NCBI GenBank assembly: GCA_026874595.1
Contig: CM049320.1
Location: forward strand, 172,001-236,000
Reading direction: 5' to 3'
Source of the DNA: Sipunculus nudus
Lineage: Eukaryota > Annelida > Sipuncula > Golfingiida > Sipunculidae
DNA: 64,000 nt
The position numbers and the translations under genes were made by a program. The notes beneath the pieces were generated by a model, which was not told the DNA's origin, ran no database searches, and worked only from the letters and a program-made list of their open reading frames with translations. Below are positions 32,127 to 42,175 of this stretch, piece after piece. Position 1 is the first letter of the stretch, and every line of letters starts with the position of its first letter.

Positions 32127-32933
32127 ATGGAAACGACAGAAGTGTGCGACCAAACAATGACTGACATGGTGGACGCCCCGAGCCATCAAACGGACGACCC
32201 TGACAACCAAGACTGTTCACTCAACTACCAAGGAAAAGCCAACACCCCAGATTCCGACATATCGGATGACTCGTCGTCATCCGATGACTCGTCGGATGAA
32301 GAAACCCGAAATCTGTGGGGACAGATTATCGAAACGTCAGCCAGAAGAGCGTTAAAGGACAACACTGAGGCGCTACTACAACTGGCCAATGGTGCGGACA
32401 AACGTGTACAAGAATCACCCGATGAAGAAGGAGAGTGCCAGGTTTTGATGGATTTCTCATTAAAGATGAGGTTGTTGGTTGATATCATGTCGCGGTACCC
32501 AGGGTACATCAAACAATTCGAGGAAGAATCCTGTCATGGACGAAACGAAAGTGAAGTATCCGTGAACGATAGAGAATACTGGGGTACGTTTAAGCAGATG
32601 TCTGAAACCGTAGACGAACTGACAAAAATGCCGTGCCAAGACCTGGTGTACCCAGCTCTATTGAAACTTTCTGGGTACATGTATTGGGTGGAGACCCTTT
32701 ATAATTATATGATTGACACACTGGAACGTACGACCAAAAGGATACCATATTATGTGGTGCATGACCACAGCATAATCTGGGACAGGCTCGCGTGTTATTT
32801 GAAATGGTTAAATAATGAGGCCATATGTGTCTCAAAAGAAAAAGCGGAAAAAATAGCGAAAAAACGCCGCGTGACTTCTACCGTGAAGGATCAACCTGAA
32901 ACCAAAACAGTTAAAACAGGTCGCGTCAACTAG
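32127..32933 (+). CDS. acidic/basic helical protein, family B copy 3
   Basis: A 268-residue protein starting METTEVCDQTMTDMVDAP, 14 bases after the 3' splice site. An Asp/Ser-rich tract (SDISDDSSSSDDSSDEE) precedes the core with LLVDIMSRYPGYIKQFEEES and a helical C-terminal half. The end reads KKRRVTST then stops after KTGRVN, so the long basic tail of copies 2 and 4 is cut by a stop codon. Confidence 0.75.
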   Translation: METTEVCDQTMTDMVDAPSHQTDDPDNQDCSLNYQGKANTPDSDISDDSSSSDDSSDEETRNLWGQIIETSARRALKDNTEALLQLANGADKRVQESPDEEGECQVLMDFSLKMRLLVDIMSRYPGYIKQFEEESCHGRNESEVSVNDREYWGTFKQMSETVDELTKMPCQDLVYPALLKLSGYMYWVETLYNYMIDTLERTTKRIPYYVVHDHSIIWDRLACYLKWLNNEAICVSKEKAEKIAKKRRVTSTVKDQPETKTVKTGRVN

Positions 32934-33248
32934 ACCCTTGTGAACGGCGGTACACGCTGTGTGGTGTACAGGATATATATGTGGCATCTTTGACCAAGAG
33001 GACTTTTGTTATATAATCGCATTTTAATATCCATTTTTTTTATGCCACGTACGTGTAATCAAGGTACATGTTATGGTTTTTGTTAACTGAGATTGTGTGT
33101 GTTATTTTTATCATAGATCGCACGTAATATGTATTTTGTTTAATGTGTACCTACTGTAAATATTTTGTCCGTGTATGCCTTACATATATCGGTTTCATAG
33201 TTTATAAGACAGTTTTTGATATATATTGTTTGTAACAGTTTAGTTCGG

Positions 33249-33429
33249 AATAAATGATGTAACTTTCACTACCGTCTCCGTTTTCATGTATCGCATGTAG
33301 GAATCGGAGTTTTGCCGGCGAAACTGTGGTATAAATGTTTCACTGTGCAGAAAGTTTGAATGTTGGCGTGCTAGCTTGGATTGTCATTTTCCTGATACCC
33401 TGCCCTTAATGCGTTTGTGTATATTGCAG
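33249..33429 (+). repeat. family B leader block, copy 3
   Basis: AATAAATGATG at the start, TATATTGCAG at the end; nearly the same as copy 2, including the CGTGCTAGCTTGG block. Confidence 0.85.
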
Positions 33430-33445
33430 CACGCCCGTTACGAAA

Positions 33446-34315
33446 ATGGAAACGACAGAAGTGTGCGACCAAACAATGACTGACATGGTGGACGCCCCGC
33501 GCCATCAAACGGACGACCCAGACCACCAAGACTGTTCACTCAACTACCAAGTAAAAGCCAACACCCCAGATTCCGACATATCGGATGACTCATGGGATGA
33601 CTCGTCGGATGACTCATCTGATGAAGAAACCCGAAACAAGTACCGACTGATGCACGAAACGTCAGCTAGAGAAGCGTTAAAGAAAAACACTGAGGCGCTC
33701 CTAAAACTGGCCAATGATGCGGAAAAACGTGTGCTAGAATCACCCGATGAAGAAGGAGAGTGCCAGGATTTGAAAGATTTCTCATTAAAGACGAGGCTGT
33801 TGGTTGATATCATGTCGCGGTATCCAGGGTACATCAAACAATTCGAGGAAGAATCCTGGGATGAACGAAACGAAAGAGACGTTTTTGTGCACGATAGGGA
33901 ATACTGGAATACGTATATGCAGATGTATGAAACCGTCGACGAACTGACAGACATGCCGTGCCAGGATCTGGTGTACCCAGCTCTATGTAAACTGTCAGGG
34001 TACATGGATTGGGTGGAGACCCTTTATATTGATATGATTGACACACTGGATAATACGACCAAATGGGTACCATATGAAGCTCTGCAGGACCACCGCTTGA
34101 ACTGGGACAGGCTCGCGGATTATTTGAAATGGTTAAATGATGAGGCCATATGTATTGCAGAAGAAAAAGCGGAAAAAATAGCGAGGAAGAAAAAACGCCG
34201 CGTGACTTCTACTGCGCAGGATCAACCTAAAACCACAACAGTTAAAACAGGTCGCGTCATCAAGAAACGCAAGATGCGTGGCAAAAAAAGGAACAAAAAA
34301 AGGAACACAAAGTAA
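33446..34315 (+). CDS. acidic/basic helical protein, family B copy 4
   Basis: A 289-residue protein, the closest paralogue of copy 3. It keeps METTEVCDQTMTDMVDAP, a longer Asp-rich tract, the PGYIKQFEEES core and the full basic tail (IKKRKMRGKKRNKKR). The start lies 17 bases after the 3' splice site. Both copies' flanks are also duplicated, so the duplication covers about 1.3 kb and is fairly recent. Confidence 0.8.
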   Translation: METTEVCDQTMTDMVDAPRHQTDDPDHQDCSLNYQVKANTPDSDISDDSWDDSSDDSSDEETRNKYRLMHETSAREALKKNTEALLKLANDAEKRVLESPDEEGECQDLKDFSLKTRLLVDIMSRYPGYIKQFEEESWDERNERDVFVHDREYWNTYMQMYETVDELTDMPCQDLVYPALCKLSGYMDWVETLYIDMIDTLDNTTKWVPYEALQDHRLNWDRLADYLKWLNDEAICIAEEKAEKIARKKKRRVTSTAQDQPKTTTVKTGRVIKKRKMRGKKRNKKRNTK

Positions 34316-34686
34316 AGAAAATCATTTCAACCAAGAAATGTACATTTTTTGCCCCTGTGAAGGGCGGTACACACTGTGTGGTGTACAGGATATATGTGGT
34401 ATCTTTGACCAAGAGAACTTTTGTTATATGATCGCATTTTAATACCCATTTGTTAATGCCACGTACGTACAATCAAGGTACATGTTATGGTTTAGTTAAC
34501 TTGTCTTATTTTTATCATAGATCGCACTTGATATGTATTTTGTTTAATGTGTACCTACTGTAAATATTTTGTCCGTGTATGCCTTACATATATCGGTTTC
34601 ATAGTTTATAAGACAGTTTTTGATATATATTGTTTGTAACAGTTTGGATGATAGCGCAGTAGATATTCTTGTACCAGTTAGTTCGG

Positions 34687-34887
34687 AATAAATGATGTAA
34701 CTTTCACTACCGTCTCCTTTTTTATGTATCGCATGCAAGAATCGGAGTTTTGCCGGCGAAACTGCGGTATGGATGTGCCTGTACGCAGGGTTTGAAATGT
34801 TGGCGTGCAAGGTCGGATGGTCATTTTTACATGATACCCTGTCTGTAATTTCTCTATCTCTATCTATCTCTCTCTGTTCTGTCACAG
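34687..34887 (+). repeat. family B leader block in front of a CARD gene, copy 4
   Basis: This is the same leader (AATAAATGATG, GCCGGCGAAACTG, GGCGTGCAAGG), but ends in a TCTATC-rich tract and GTCACAG directly abutting the ATG of a different gene. Confidence 0.8.
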
Positions 34888-35718
34888 ATGGCCCATATCC
34901 GGTCTGAGGTGTATGCGAACAACGAAGCTGTAATGAGGTACATGGGACGTCAGATACCCACACTGGCTCAGAAAATCCACACGAAGGTGACATCCCCCCT
35001 TTGGAATATAATGTTGCAGCTCGGTTTCCTTGATCGTACGATGTTTGAAAACATCATGCAAGAAAAACGTGCCAAAGTACGCGGCGTCATGCTGCTTAGT
35101 CATCTGGCAGGGCGGTTCCCTTTAGAAAAAATGGACGAGGCCATGAAGCTATTTTGCAAAACCGGTGAATCGCAGGTGTATTATTTTTTTTGGAACGTGG
35201 TCATGCGACACGCCATACAGAGCCTGCCGCGGGCCCCGACTGCGGATCATAAGATGAATAAAACAGTACAAGATCCTGCTTACAGTAAAAAACTGTCTCG
35301 GCTGGAGGCATTCTTTCATTCCCGACGGTACACATGTCCAAGAGCATCCACAGGCGGCGAGAAAGACCTTGGTGTCCTCATGGCTGTATATATACGTCCC
35401 CTGTTTATCCGGGATGACATCCTGTGCATGGACGAGTCCTGTGTCGTTACGCGTTTGTGCGTAGACTTGCATATAATGAACCAGTTTCAAAGGGATAAAC
35501 TGTTTCTCATCACCGGATTAGCGTTTAAAAGGCGCTTGACTTTTTTGACTTACCTTGAAAAACTTCCGCTGTGGTACTGGAACAAACTGGCGGTTATCTT
35601 TCACGAGGCAGGATACGGACAGATAGGTGGAACAATCGAACGTGGTCTCAGATTGTCAGGCGTGCAGGTCTTGTTTCCCGATTACATCGCATTCCTGCAG
35701 AGTAACCGGAAAAAATAA
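34888..35718 (+). CDS. protein with two CARD-like modules
   Basis: A 276-residue protein. The ATG is joined directly to a 3' splice site. Residues 20-100 have a CARD-like pattern (PLWNIMLQLGFLDRTMFENIMQE, RGVMLLSHLAGR, MKLFCKTGESQV). Residues 190-262 repeat it (DLHIMNQFQRDKLFLITGL, LTFLTYLEKL, VIFHEAGYGQIGGTIE). Between lie 70 residues of basic linker. There is no RING. The leader is borrowed from family B, so the gene may be regulated with that family. A CARD adaptor or decoy role is inferred. Confidence 0.7.
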   Translation: MAHIRSEVYANNEAVMRYMGRQIPTLAQKIHTKVTSPLWNIMLQLGFLDRTMFENIMQEKRAKVRGVMLLSHLAGRFPLEKMDEAMKLFCKTGESQVYYFFWNVVMRHAIQSLPRAPTADHKMNKTVQDPAYSKKLSRLEAFFHSRRYTCPRASTGGEKDLGVLMAVYIRPLFIRDDILCMDESCVVTRLCVDLHIMNQFQRDKLFLITGLAFKRRLTFLTYLEKLPLWYWNKLAVIFHEAGYGQIGGTIERGLRLSGVQVLFPDYIAFLQSNRKK

Positions 35719-35734
35719 CCCGTACGTTGTTATC

Positions 35735-35910
35735 TGAACATTCGTGACATAAATGCACATGTGGATAAACCTCTGCTTGGAATGTGGGAAATGTTCATAT
35801 AAACATTCGTAATTGGTTGTTCTGATACGTTTCTGCTTGGTGGAGATAACAGAACATTCGTGACCATATATGCACATGTGATTAAACCACTGCTTGGTAT
35901 GTAATAACCT
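35735..35910. repeat. ~115-bp imperfect tandem duplication in a 3' flank
   Basis: ACATTCGTGACATAAATGCACATGTG near 35738 recurs as ACATTCGTGACCATATATGCACATGTG near 35852, each followed by TAAACC-CTGCTTGG. AATAAA lies near 35911. Confidence 0.8.
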
Positions 35911-36205
35911 GAAATAAACGTTTATGGTACATGTTACATATGTGTCATTCTCGTGTACACGTATACGTGTTAATGAATGTATGAGACGGTTGTCCACGTG
36001 TCACAAAATATGGATTCTGCCACTACCACCACCTCCCCCTCCCTCCACCCCTTTTGCCCCCTTCCGTTATAACAATCCTAGCATTCACCGACTGGTCGCC
36101 CGCCTCATATCACACAAACTTTCTCACTGTAATGATGATAAATACGATGAAGCGACGTGACGATGTAAACGTGTATCTATTTGTACTGATGATAGATACT
36201 TGTGT

Positions 36206-36754
36206 ATGGGGTTGTGTGACGGACTCCTGTACATGGACGAAGGAACCATGGATGCATGTGTCACAAAAGGTCAAGGTCAAGGTAGCAACGATGTATACTG
36301 TGATAAATGCAAGTGCTTGCTTCACGTGACATGCGATTGTGACAGTGATTGTAAAGGCGTGGATGGCCACTGCTGTGACTGTTCATTGGAAACAACATAT
36401 GACATGAGTGAACGTTTTGAAGACGCTTTCTCGTGTGAACGTTCTGTTCAGCTATATGACGAACTGGACAAACAGGATGCAATAGCTCCCCTTATGGAGA
36501 AGTACCTGCCTGTAAATTGCGGCAACGATGTGGAGACATTTCATGATTTCGCAGATTTCGTGTCAAATGCGCCAATGGCGCGATGGCATTTGATGGAGTC
36601 GCTGATGGCGGAATTGCAGATAATATTGCCAGATGTGGATTTTACACCGTGGTCAAAGGTCAAACATCGGGTCACATGTTTGTTCATAGACTGGAGGTCA
36701 GAGTTGGACATTGAGCGCCCCTTTTACAAGGGAAGGGTGTATCCGTTGTTATAA
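36206..36754 (+). CDS. Cys-rich PHD-like protein
   Basis: A 182-residue protein from the first ATG at 36206. Residues 30-60 hold YCDKCKCLLHVTCDCDSDC and HCCDC. The C-x2-C, H-x2-C and last C-x-x-C fit the middle and end of a PHD-type finger, but the first Cys pair is not clear. Residues 65-180 are helical (RFEDAF, YDELDKQDAIAPLMEKYL, WHLMESLMAELQIIL). No upstream splice site was identified, so an earlier exon cannot be excluded. Function unknown. Confidence 0.5.
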   Translation: MGLCDGLLYMDEGTMDACVTKGQGQGSNDVYCDKCKCLLHVTCDCDSDCKGVDGHCCDCSLETTYDMSERFEDAFSCERSVQLYDELDKQDAIAPLMEKYLPVNCGNDVETFHDFADFVSNAPMARWHLMESLMAELQIILPDVDFTPWSKVKHRVTCLFIDWRSELDIERPFYKGRVYPLL

Positions 36755-37108
36755 ACGGCACCTGGTTTGCGGGAGAAAGATGAATATGTCGATCCGTTTT
36801 TTTTTTTTTTTGGCTTGGGGAATACACAGCTTACATCAGGCAAAGTTCAAATAAATGGACATGAATGTGCAGGTGTGTTTGTTGTTTATGATTATGATTG
36901 TTACATAACAACTCCTTCTCTCGGCGTCTTCCGTTTCACACTTGCCCCCCCCCCTTTCCCCTCTCCCCCCGTCTTCCCAAATCCGGAACATTGTCGCTGT
37001 AAGAAATGTGCGCAGTTGATTGTTATTTTAACATAAACATTTATAACCTTCTGGTTTCGTCAGCCAGCCGTATGTACATGTTACGTCATGTGTGAGCACA
37101 TTGATGTG
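36755..37108. other. intergenic with T and C runs
   Basis: A T15 run near 36800, AATAAA near 36850 and a C-rich tract at 36945-36970. No gene. Confidence 0.5.
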
Positions 37109-37181
37109 GGTGTTGTGGCTCAATGGATAGAGCACTGGTTTCCGAAGCCAGGGGTTGTGGGTTCGAATCCCGCCAGCACCT
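37109..37181 (+). tRNA. tRNA-Arg (anticodon CCG)
   Basis: A full cloverleaf of 73 nt: GGTGTTG pairs with CAGCACC (one G-U), the D stem is GCTC/GAGC, the anticodon stem CTGGT/GCCAG has loop TTCCGAA, and the T arm GTGGG-TTCGAAT-CCCGC is intact. No intron. Intact A and B boxes imply a working Pol III gene. It stands alone among protein genes. Confidence 0.9.
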
Positions 37182-38062
37182 TCATGATACATTTTTCTCC
37201 ATCTGTTTGTCATCTTTACAATTTTCTTTGTGTAAGTTTTGTCTATCACGTCAGTTGTTCGTGTTCATAACAGACAATCCACTCGGCATTACTTATTTGT
37301 TGCGTTATATCTACTTTGCGTGTCGTGTCTGTTTATATAGCACAGTCACCGCCAGATGGCAGTATATGCACCCTTGCCGATGTTTTTATTTTTTGTTTTA
37401 AAACCATATGTTGGATGTATGTCTTTCACGTATGTTGGATGTCTGTCTTTAGCGTATGTTGGATGTCTGTCTTCCTCGTGTTACAATTTTTTTTTTCAAA
37501 GGGATAGTGTCGTTCAATGTCTGATATTAAGGCCGGGTACGTTTTCATATTTCCTGAGGCTATGTGGACTATAACAACGTACACTGTACACCAGCTTACA
37601 AAACCACACATTTACATATAAGCACACACGTATATATCTGCACAAAGGATTGGTAATCTTCTAATATTTCTTCAGGTGATGAGGGCGATCGTAAAACATA
37701 TCCCAACACACCGCAAGCAAAGCACATTTTACACATAAACGCACACACATACATCTGCATACACACGGAAACATGAAATGAATAATGAGACATGTTGTCA
37801 GGTATACATAAATATATTCCGTTCACTTAAACAATTTACATTTATACAGGTTTACATATATCAGATATATTTCATATCATCGATAAACATACATGGCAAG
37901 CGTGCAAATGTCATAAAGGTCATATGTAGTCACAGCGAATTGTCCCACAATATACAGAAGCGTGACAGACGACAGCGAATTGTTCCACAATATATATATA
38001 ATAAATATATATATATGTACCTTTTCGATAAAATGTTGTTTGTACAACGTGCGTGGAAATGG
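37182..38062. other. intergenic with microsatellites
   Basis: Apart from the 24-bp repeat at 37407 and TA runs near 37995 I see nothing; frames here are short and without domains. Confidence 0.5.
37407..37478. repeat. 24-bp tandem repeat, three copies
   Basis: TATGTTGGATGT recurs at 37407, 37431 and 37455. Confidence 0.9.
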
Positions 38063-38371
38063 TCACGGGTACAGGTTTATAAGAAAACCTAACAACTCTG
38101 CAGGCTTCCAGCGCAGCTTTGGATGAATTTTCCGTTGCATATCAGATGTGAACATGAACTGTCGCTCGGATGTATGATTGTGTTTTTTTGTACCGGGTGC
38201 CCGTACACGCTCCAGACTCACTCTCAGGCATTTGTCAATCCGGCAAGGTGACTGTATACGCTCCAGTCTCACTTTAAGGCATTTATCAATTCGGCCATCT
38301 AACCGAATGCATACTTTCAGCCCCTCTCTTCGCGTTGACATGTAGCACCTGCATATCGCTTTTGGGTTCAT
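38063..38371 (-). CDS. small Arg/Lys-rich protein with an internal repeat
   Basis: A 102-residue frame whose ATG abuts a minus-strand 3' splice site (TATGTTCCAG), as in neighbouring genes. It is basic. The motif RIDKCLKVRLERI recurs as RIDKCLRVSLERV. The start arrangement is the main support. No homologue known. Confidence 0.45.
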   Translation of the reverse strand: MNPKAICRCYMSTRREGLKVCIRLDGRIDKCLKVRLERIQSPCRIDKCLRVSLERVRAPGTKKHNHTSERQFMFTSDMQRKIHPKLRWKPAELLGFLINLYP

Positions 38372-38661
38372 CTGGAACATAAGCAAATGATAATGTAAAA
38401 GTACACTTGTATAAGAAGAAGAACAAAACCTGTGGGGGGGGGGCAGCAAATCATGCAAACATGTGAAACATTGCCAGATGCTCGGATGGAATGTCCCATT
38501 TGACCCTGAAATAAATAAACACATATGTATAACGACACAACACTATCATATTACAACATATATATATTGTTTATATATATATATTTATATATATTTATAT
38601 ATATATATATCAATATACAACAAGTATATTAACACCAACACACATACAGACAGATGGACGG

Positions 38662-40623
38662 TCAAAACATATTTACAAAACGACACGCCACCCACCAGAT
38701 GTATATCTTCGCCACATCAGTGCGTTTGTTGGGTACCCTGCATGTCGGACAATGGACCTCCTCGCGGGAAGTGGAACGGGACGTGGAACGGAACATGTTG
38801 TCGCGCAAGCGATTTATAAACGCTTGAAAGTCGTTTCTATTTTTATTGTTGGAGAACACCGCCATTATACATCTGTGACAAAACATGTGTCCGCATTTTT
38901 TTAGGAAACAGTCCACGGTGTTCTCCAAACAAATTGGACACCGGAAGCGACTTAGCCTTTCCTGGGCATCCCTTTCATTACTTTGAAGCTGGGCAATCAT
39001 GGTCTGAGCGTGTGCGAGCTGCTCCTCCACACTGGAAACGACAACGCCTGGATCTGAAACGTTTGCCGAACCTCTGCAAGTAGAAACTGTCGCCGAACGG
39101 ATTGATGTGTCAGGTGCTGCCGAAACTGTTTCCGCATTGCCACCCGTATATGGAGGAAACATCGCTGCTTCGGTGGCGCCCGTCCTGACGTGTCGAAGCT
39201 TTAACCTTTTGGGTGCAGGCAAAATGTTATCAGATCGGGTCTGACCTCCCTGGGTTGATGTATCATGTTCCGATGGAGGCGCAGGGTCCACGGGAGGTCG
39301 ACGTTCAGAAGTCAATGGATCAGAGGCGTCTGTGTCGTCAGCGACATTTTGGGGCGGGTTGGTTGCTGTTATGGAATTCATCAACTGCAATAATTCCCGA
39401 CCTGCATCAAACGGGCTCTCAGTACGCGATTGTGACGAGGTCGAAGACGGGGCGGGTGATGACGGCCTTGTGGTATATCGCCTTTTTCTCCTGGGAAAGC
39501 GGCCATTCCAATTCATGTCAGGATGCAACGCTACGTTGCATTTATGTGAACCGGTGATCCCTGAAACACGACCTTGTTGATTAAAGTCCATCTCTGCCGG
39601 CAGGAAATCCCGGAGACACCTATCGGCATCTGTCTGCCTCGCCACCTGGACGCAAAACCTCAGGAGTAACAGGCGTTTAAATGCTTTCCTCCGTGTTGTC
39701 TCCCCAGGGCGATAGATATGACCGAGCACGCGTCGGACGTCCTGTTTCTTATAGATGTCTTCGACTTCAGTTTTGCTCAAGGAGGCGTCTATCATACCGT
39801 GTTTTTTTAGTAATTTCATTAAAAGCCTAGTTAAACGTATACTTCCGACCAGGTCGGCCACCAAGCTGTCCCATTGTGTGGCATCAAACAGGGTGTATGC
39901 GATCCTGAACTCCGGCTCATACCAAACGTCTTTCTCGATATACGCTAAAACAGCCTCACGTACGCGTTGGTATTCACGTTCTATTGAAACCTCCCGCGCA
40001 TCCAAACCTTCCTCACCCTCGTCCGCTTGGTCTGCATTTTCCGCCCCTCCTTCTTGCTGCGCATGCGGCTCAGGACGTGTTACGTCATTGTATCCGTCTC
40101 CCGGCATGAATTGTTCTTCTTCACACTGTGTAAACCGCATGATGTGTTCATCGTCATCAGACACCAACACGATCGGGTAGTAACGGTGCGGGACCACATT
40201 GTTGAAACAGTCTTGTAATATGCCGATTTCAAATACCTCGCTTAACAGGGCACATGCGTCGGACATGCCTCTTTGGAAGAGCCTGTGGTATAGCTCCAAT
40301 ATGTTTACATTGAACAAAGAACAGTTCACGTATAAAGCAGTGGTAATGGAGCGCGCTTCCGATTTTCCACTTTCCCTATACGACTGCACGTACTTGAGGT
40401 CATCCCTGTGTGGCAGCAGCGTAGGCAGATCTATCAGATTGACGTCTGTGGCTAAAGCGAGGAGATCAACACGGAGGCTCAGAGCATCTTCAACCTCCAT
40501 GTAGTTCAGAAACAAGCCTCTGATGCTTAACGCTTCCGACTCGTTCCGCTGGCGTTCGGTGCCGATGTATATAACGTCCTCCTCTTCTATGGACGAACTG
40601 TCGGAATGTTCAGTCTGTTCCAT
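38662..40623 (-). CDS. large RING protein with NLS and possible death-fold modules
   Basis: A 653-residue protein. The ATG at 40623 lies four bases after a 3' splice site (TTATCATTTCAG). In order: an acidic N-terminus; a helical module (about 35-140, ending LYHRLFQRGMSDACALLSEVF) and a second (about 215-320, with LLMKLLKKHGMIDASLSK), both resembling death-effector domains weakly; a basic patch (FPRRKRRY); a Ser/Pro-rich linker; PAPKRLKLRH, similar to the c-Myc NLS; a coiled coil (about 525-560); and a RING from residue 562 (CPIC...CGHMFCHRC...CPTC). About 39 extra residues separate the third and fourth metal pairs. Probably a nuclear E3 ligase. The death-fold part is inference. Confidence 0.8.
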   Translation of the reverse strand: MEQTEHSDSSSIEEEDVIYIGTERQRNESEALSIRGLFLNYMEVEDALSLRVDLLALATDVNLIDLPTLLPHRDDLKYVQSYRESGKSEARSITTALYVNCSLFNVNILELYHRLFQRGMSDACALLSEVFEIGILQDCFNNVVPHRYYPIVLVSDDDEHIMRFTQCEEEQFMPGDGYNDVTRPEPHAQQEGGAENADQADEGEEGLDAREVSIEREYQRVREAVLAYIEKDVWYEPEFRIAYTLFDATQWDSLVADLVGSIRLTRLLMKLLKKHGMIDASLSKTEVEDIYKKQDVRRVLGHIYRPGETTRRKAFKRLLLLRFCVQVARQTDADRCLRDFLPAEMDFNQQGRVSGITGSHKCNVALHPDMNWNGRFPRRKRRYTTRPSSPAPSSTSSQSRTESPFDAGRELLQLMNSITATNPPQNVADDTDASDPLTSERRPPVDPAPPSEHDTSTQGGQTRSDNILPAPKRLKLRHVRTGATEAAMFPPYTGGNAETVSAAPDTSIRSATVSTCRGSANVSDPGVVVSSVEEQLAHAQTMIAQLQSNERDAQERLSRFRCPICLENTVDCFLKKCGHMFCHRCIMAVFSNNKNRNDFQAFINRLRDNMFRSTSRSTSREEVHCPTCRVPNKRTDVAKIYIWWVACRFVNMF

Positions 40624-40994
40624 CGCTCTGAAATGATAAGGAAACACACATGAGACGTGTTATGGCAAAAGAAGAGGGGGGGGGGGTGTACATGGTATGT
40701 ATGTGTGATGTTGCCTGTGATGACATAGCATCATACGTAAACAGAAGAGAACAGATGACAAGTCAATACAAACTGAGATAAAACATAATTACTGTTTCTT
40801 TACAACAGAAACACACCGAGAGCGCTGTACGTATCTTAGAAGATATATTTTGTACACAAACATGACTACATATCCTAATTAAAAACGTACATGCACTGCA
40901 AAAAAAACAACAGCATACCTGAACATCCGGCGATGGTTTCAGCCGGTGAGGGCGGCGGGGACCATCACTCCGACACTCGTTCTGGGTTCTTTTT

Positions 40995-41062
40995 GAGAGA
41001 TGACAAGAAAGCCGGAGCATCTGCCCGCCCGCCCTCCGGCTCCAGCTTTCTTGTCATCTTTT
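40995..41062 (+). ncRNA. miRNA-precursor-like hairpin 1
   Basis: GATGACAAGAAAGC at 40999-41012 pairs with GCTTTCTTGTCATC at 41045-41058, extended by GGAGC/GCTCC and terminal A-U/G-U pairs. The loop of 20 nt is C-rich (CTGCCCGCCCGCC). About 20 bp with one mismatch is the size of a pre-miRNA. On the minus strand it would lie in the leader intron of the 38662-40623 gene. Confidence 0.6.
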
Positions 41063-41098
41063 AGACGTCTTGGATAATTACTGCTTGCTTGGTGATCT

Positions 41099-41173
41099 GT
41101 GGTGATGGTGAAGAAACCCAAGGGCGTCTGCCAGCCCGCCGCCGGCCCTTTGGATTCCTTCAGCATCAACCAC
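41099..41173 (+). ncRNA. miRNA-precursor-like hairpin 2
   Basis: GTGGTGATGGTGAAG on the 5' arm (from 41099) pairs with CTTCAGCATCAACCAC on the 3' arm (to 41173), and CCAAGGGC with GCCCTTTGG. There are a few bulges over about 27 bp. The loop TCTGCCAGCCCGCCGCC resembles that of hairpin 1, so the two are paralogous. Confidence 0.6.
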
Positions 41174-41344
41174 ATGTTAAAAGGATTGTCCATTTACACA
41201 CACGTAAACAAAATAACATACCCTGTATCAAATATACAATGACCTTTATTCTGATAACATAACAGATACACAGATCTGGTGTATACAATATATACAGAAA
41301 AAGCTATAAAATATGACATATACAAAACATTTGAAATATTGAAC

Positions 41345-42175
41345 GTTTCATTGTACAGGAGATGAAACGTTTACCAATTTTTAATACGTTTTTGGTATTA
41401 TCAACCCCAATTTTCAATTACAGTTTTCCATGTTTTTACAAAGTTTATTTACATTTCAAACCCAATTTCAATTAAAGTTTACCACAGTTCATATTTTTTT
41501 TTTACACTTTAACCCAAATTTTCAATCACCCCCTATAATTCCGGGCAACGTTCTGTGAATTTACGTTTTTGGTGCAATGTAGGTCTTTTCACATGCGGGG
41601 TGAAGATAAATTTACCAATGAAATCCCTCCCCAGTACACCCGACGCACTGGGGAATTTCCAGTCATATACAATATTCATATCCACGTTATTATAGAAACA
41701 TTGCCCCAGTGCGTCCTCGAAGAGCACTTGTATGTGTCTTTTTTTTATACGGATACACTGTAATATATACATGTTACACCTGTACAATATTTATATAGAA
41801 ATGATATATACAACCAATTTGAAATGTTCAATTAAAGTTTACAAAGTTTTTACAAAGTCTATTTACATATCCAACCCAATGTTCAATTACAGTTTATCAT
41901 ATTTTACAAGTTTGTTTTTTACACTTCACCCCCAATTTTCAATCACCCCCCACACATGCTGGCAACGCTCTGTGAATTTACGTTTTTGGTGTAATGTAGG
42001 TTTTTTCACATGCGGGGTGAAAATAAATTTACCAATGAAATCCCTCCCCAGTACACCCGACGCACTGGGGAATTTCCAGTCATATACAATATTCATATCC
42101 ACCTTATTATAGAAACATTGCCCCAGTGCGTCCTCGAAGAGCACTTGTACGTGTCTTTTTTTATATGGGTGTACT
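41345..42175. repeat. ~420-bp tandem duplication covering the 3' half of a gene
   Basis: 41345-41760 and 41765-42175 align over coding sequence (CTCTGTGAATTTACG, CCAGTACACCCGACG) and over the downstream AT-rich flank (CAATTTTCAATCACCCCC). The offset is about 419 bp. Confidence 0.8.
41533..41787 (-). pseudogene. partial duplicate of the retropepsin-like gene
   Basis: The frame matches the C-terminal half of the gene at 41926-42378, from KKRHIQVLFEDALG to FTERC, with a few substitutions. It lacks the first catalytic half, and its own first residues come from unrelated AT-rich DNA. It may be a dead fragment or an alternative 3' exon; no acceptor is visible at the junction. Confidence 0.6.
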
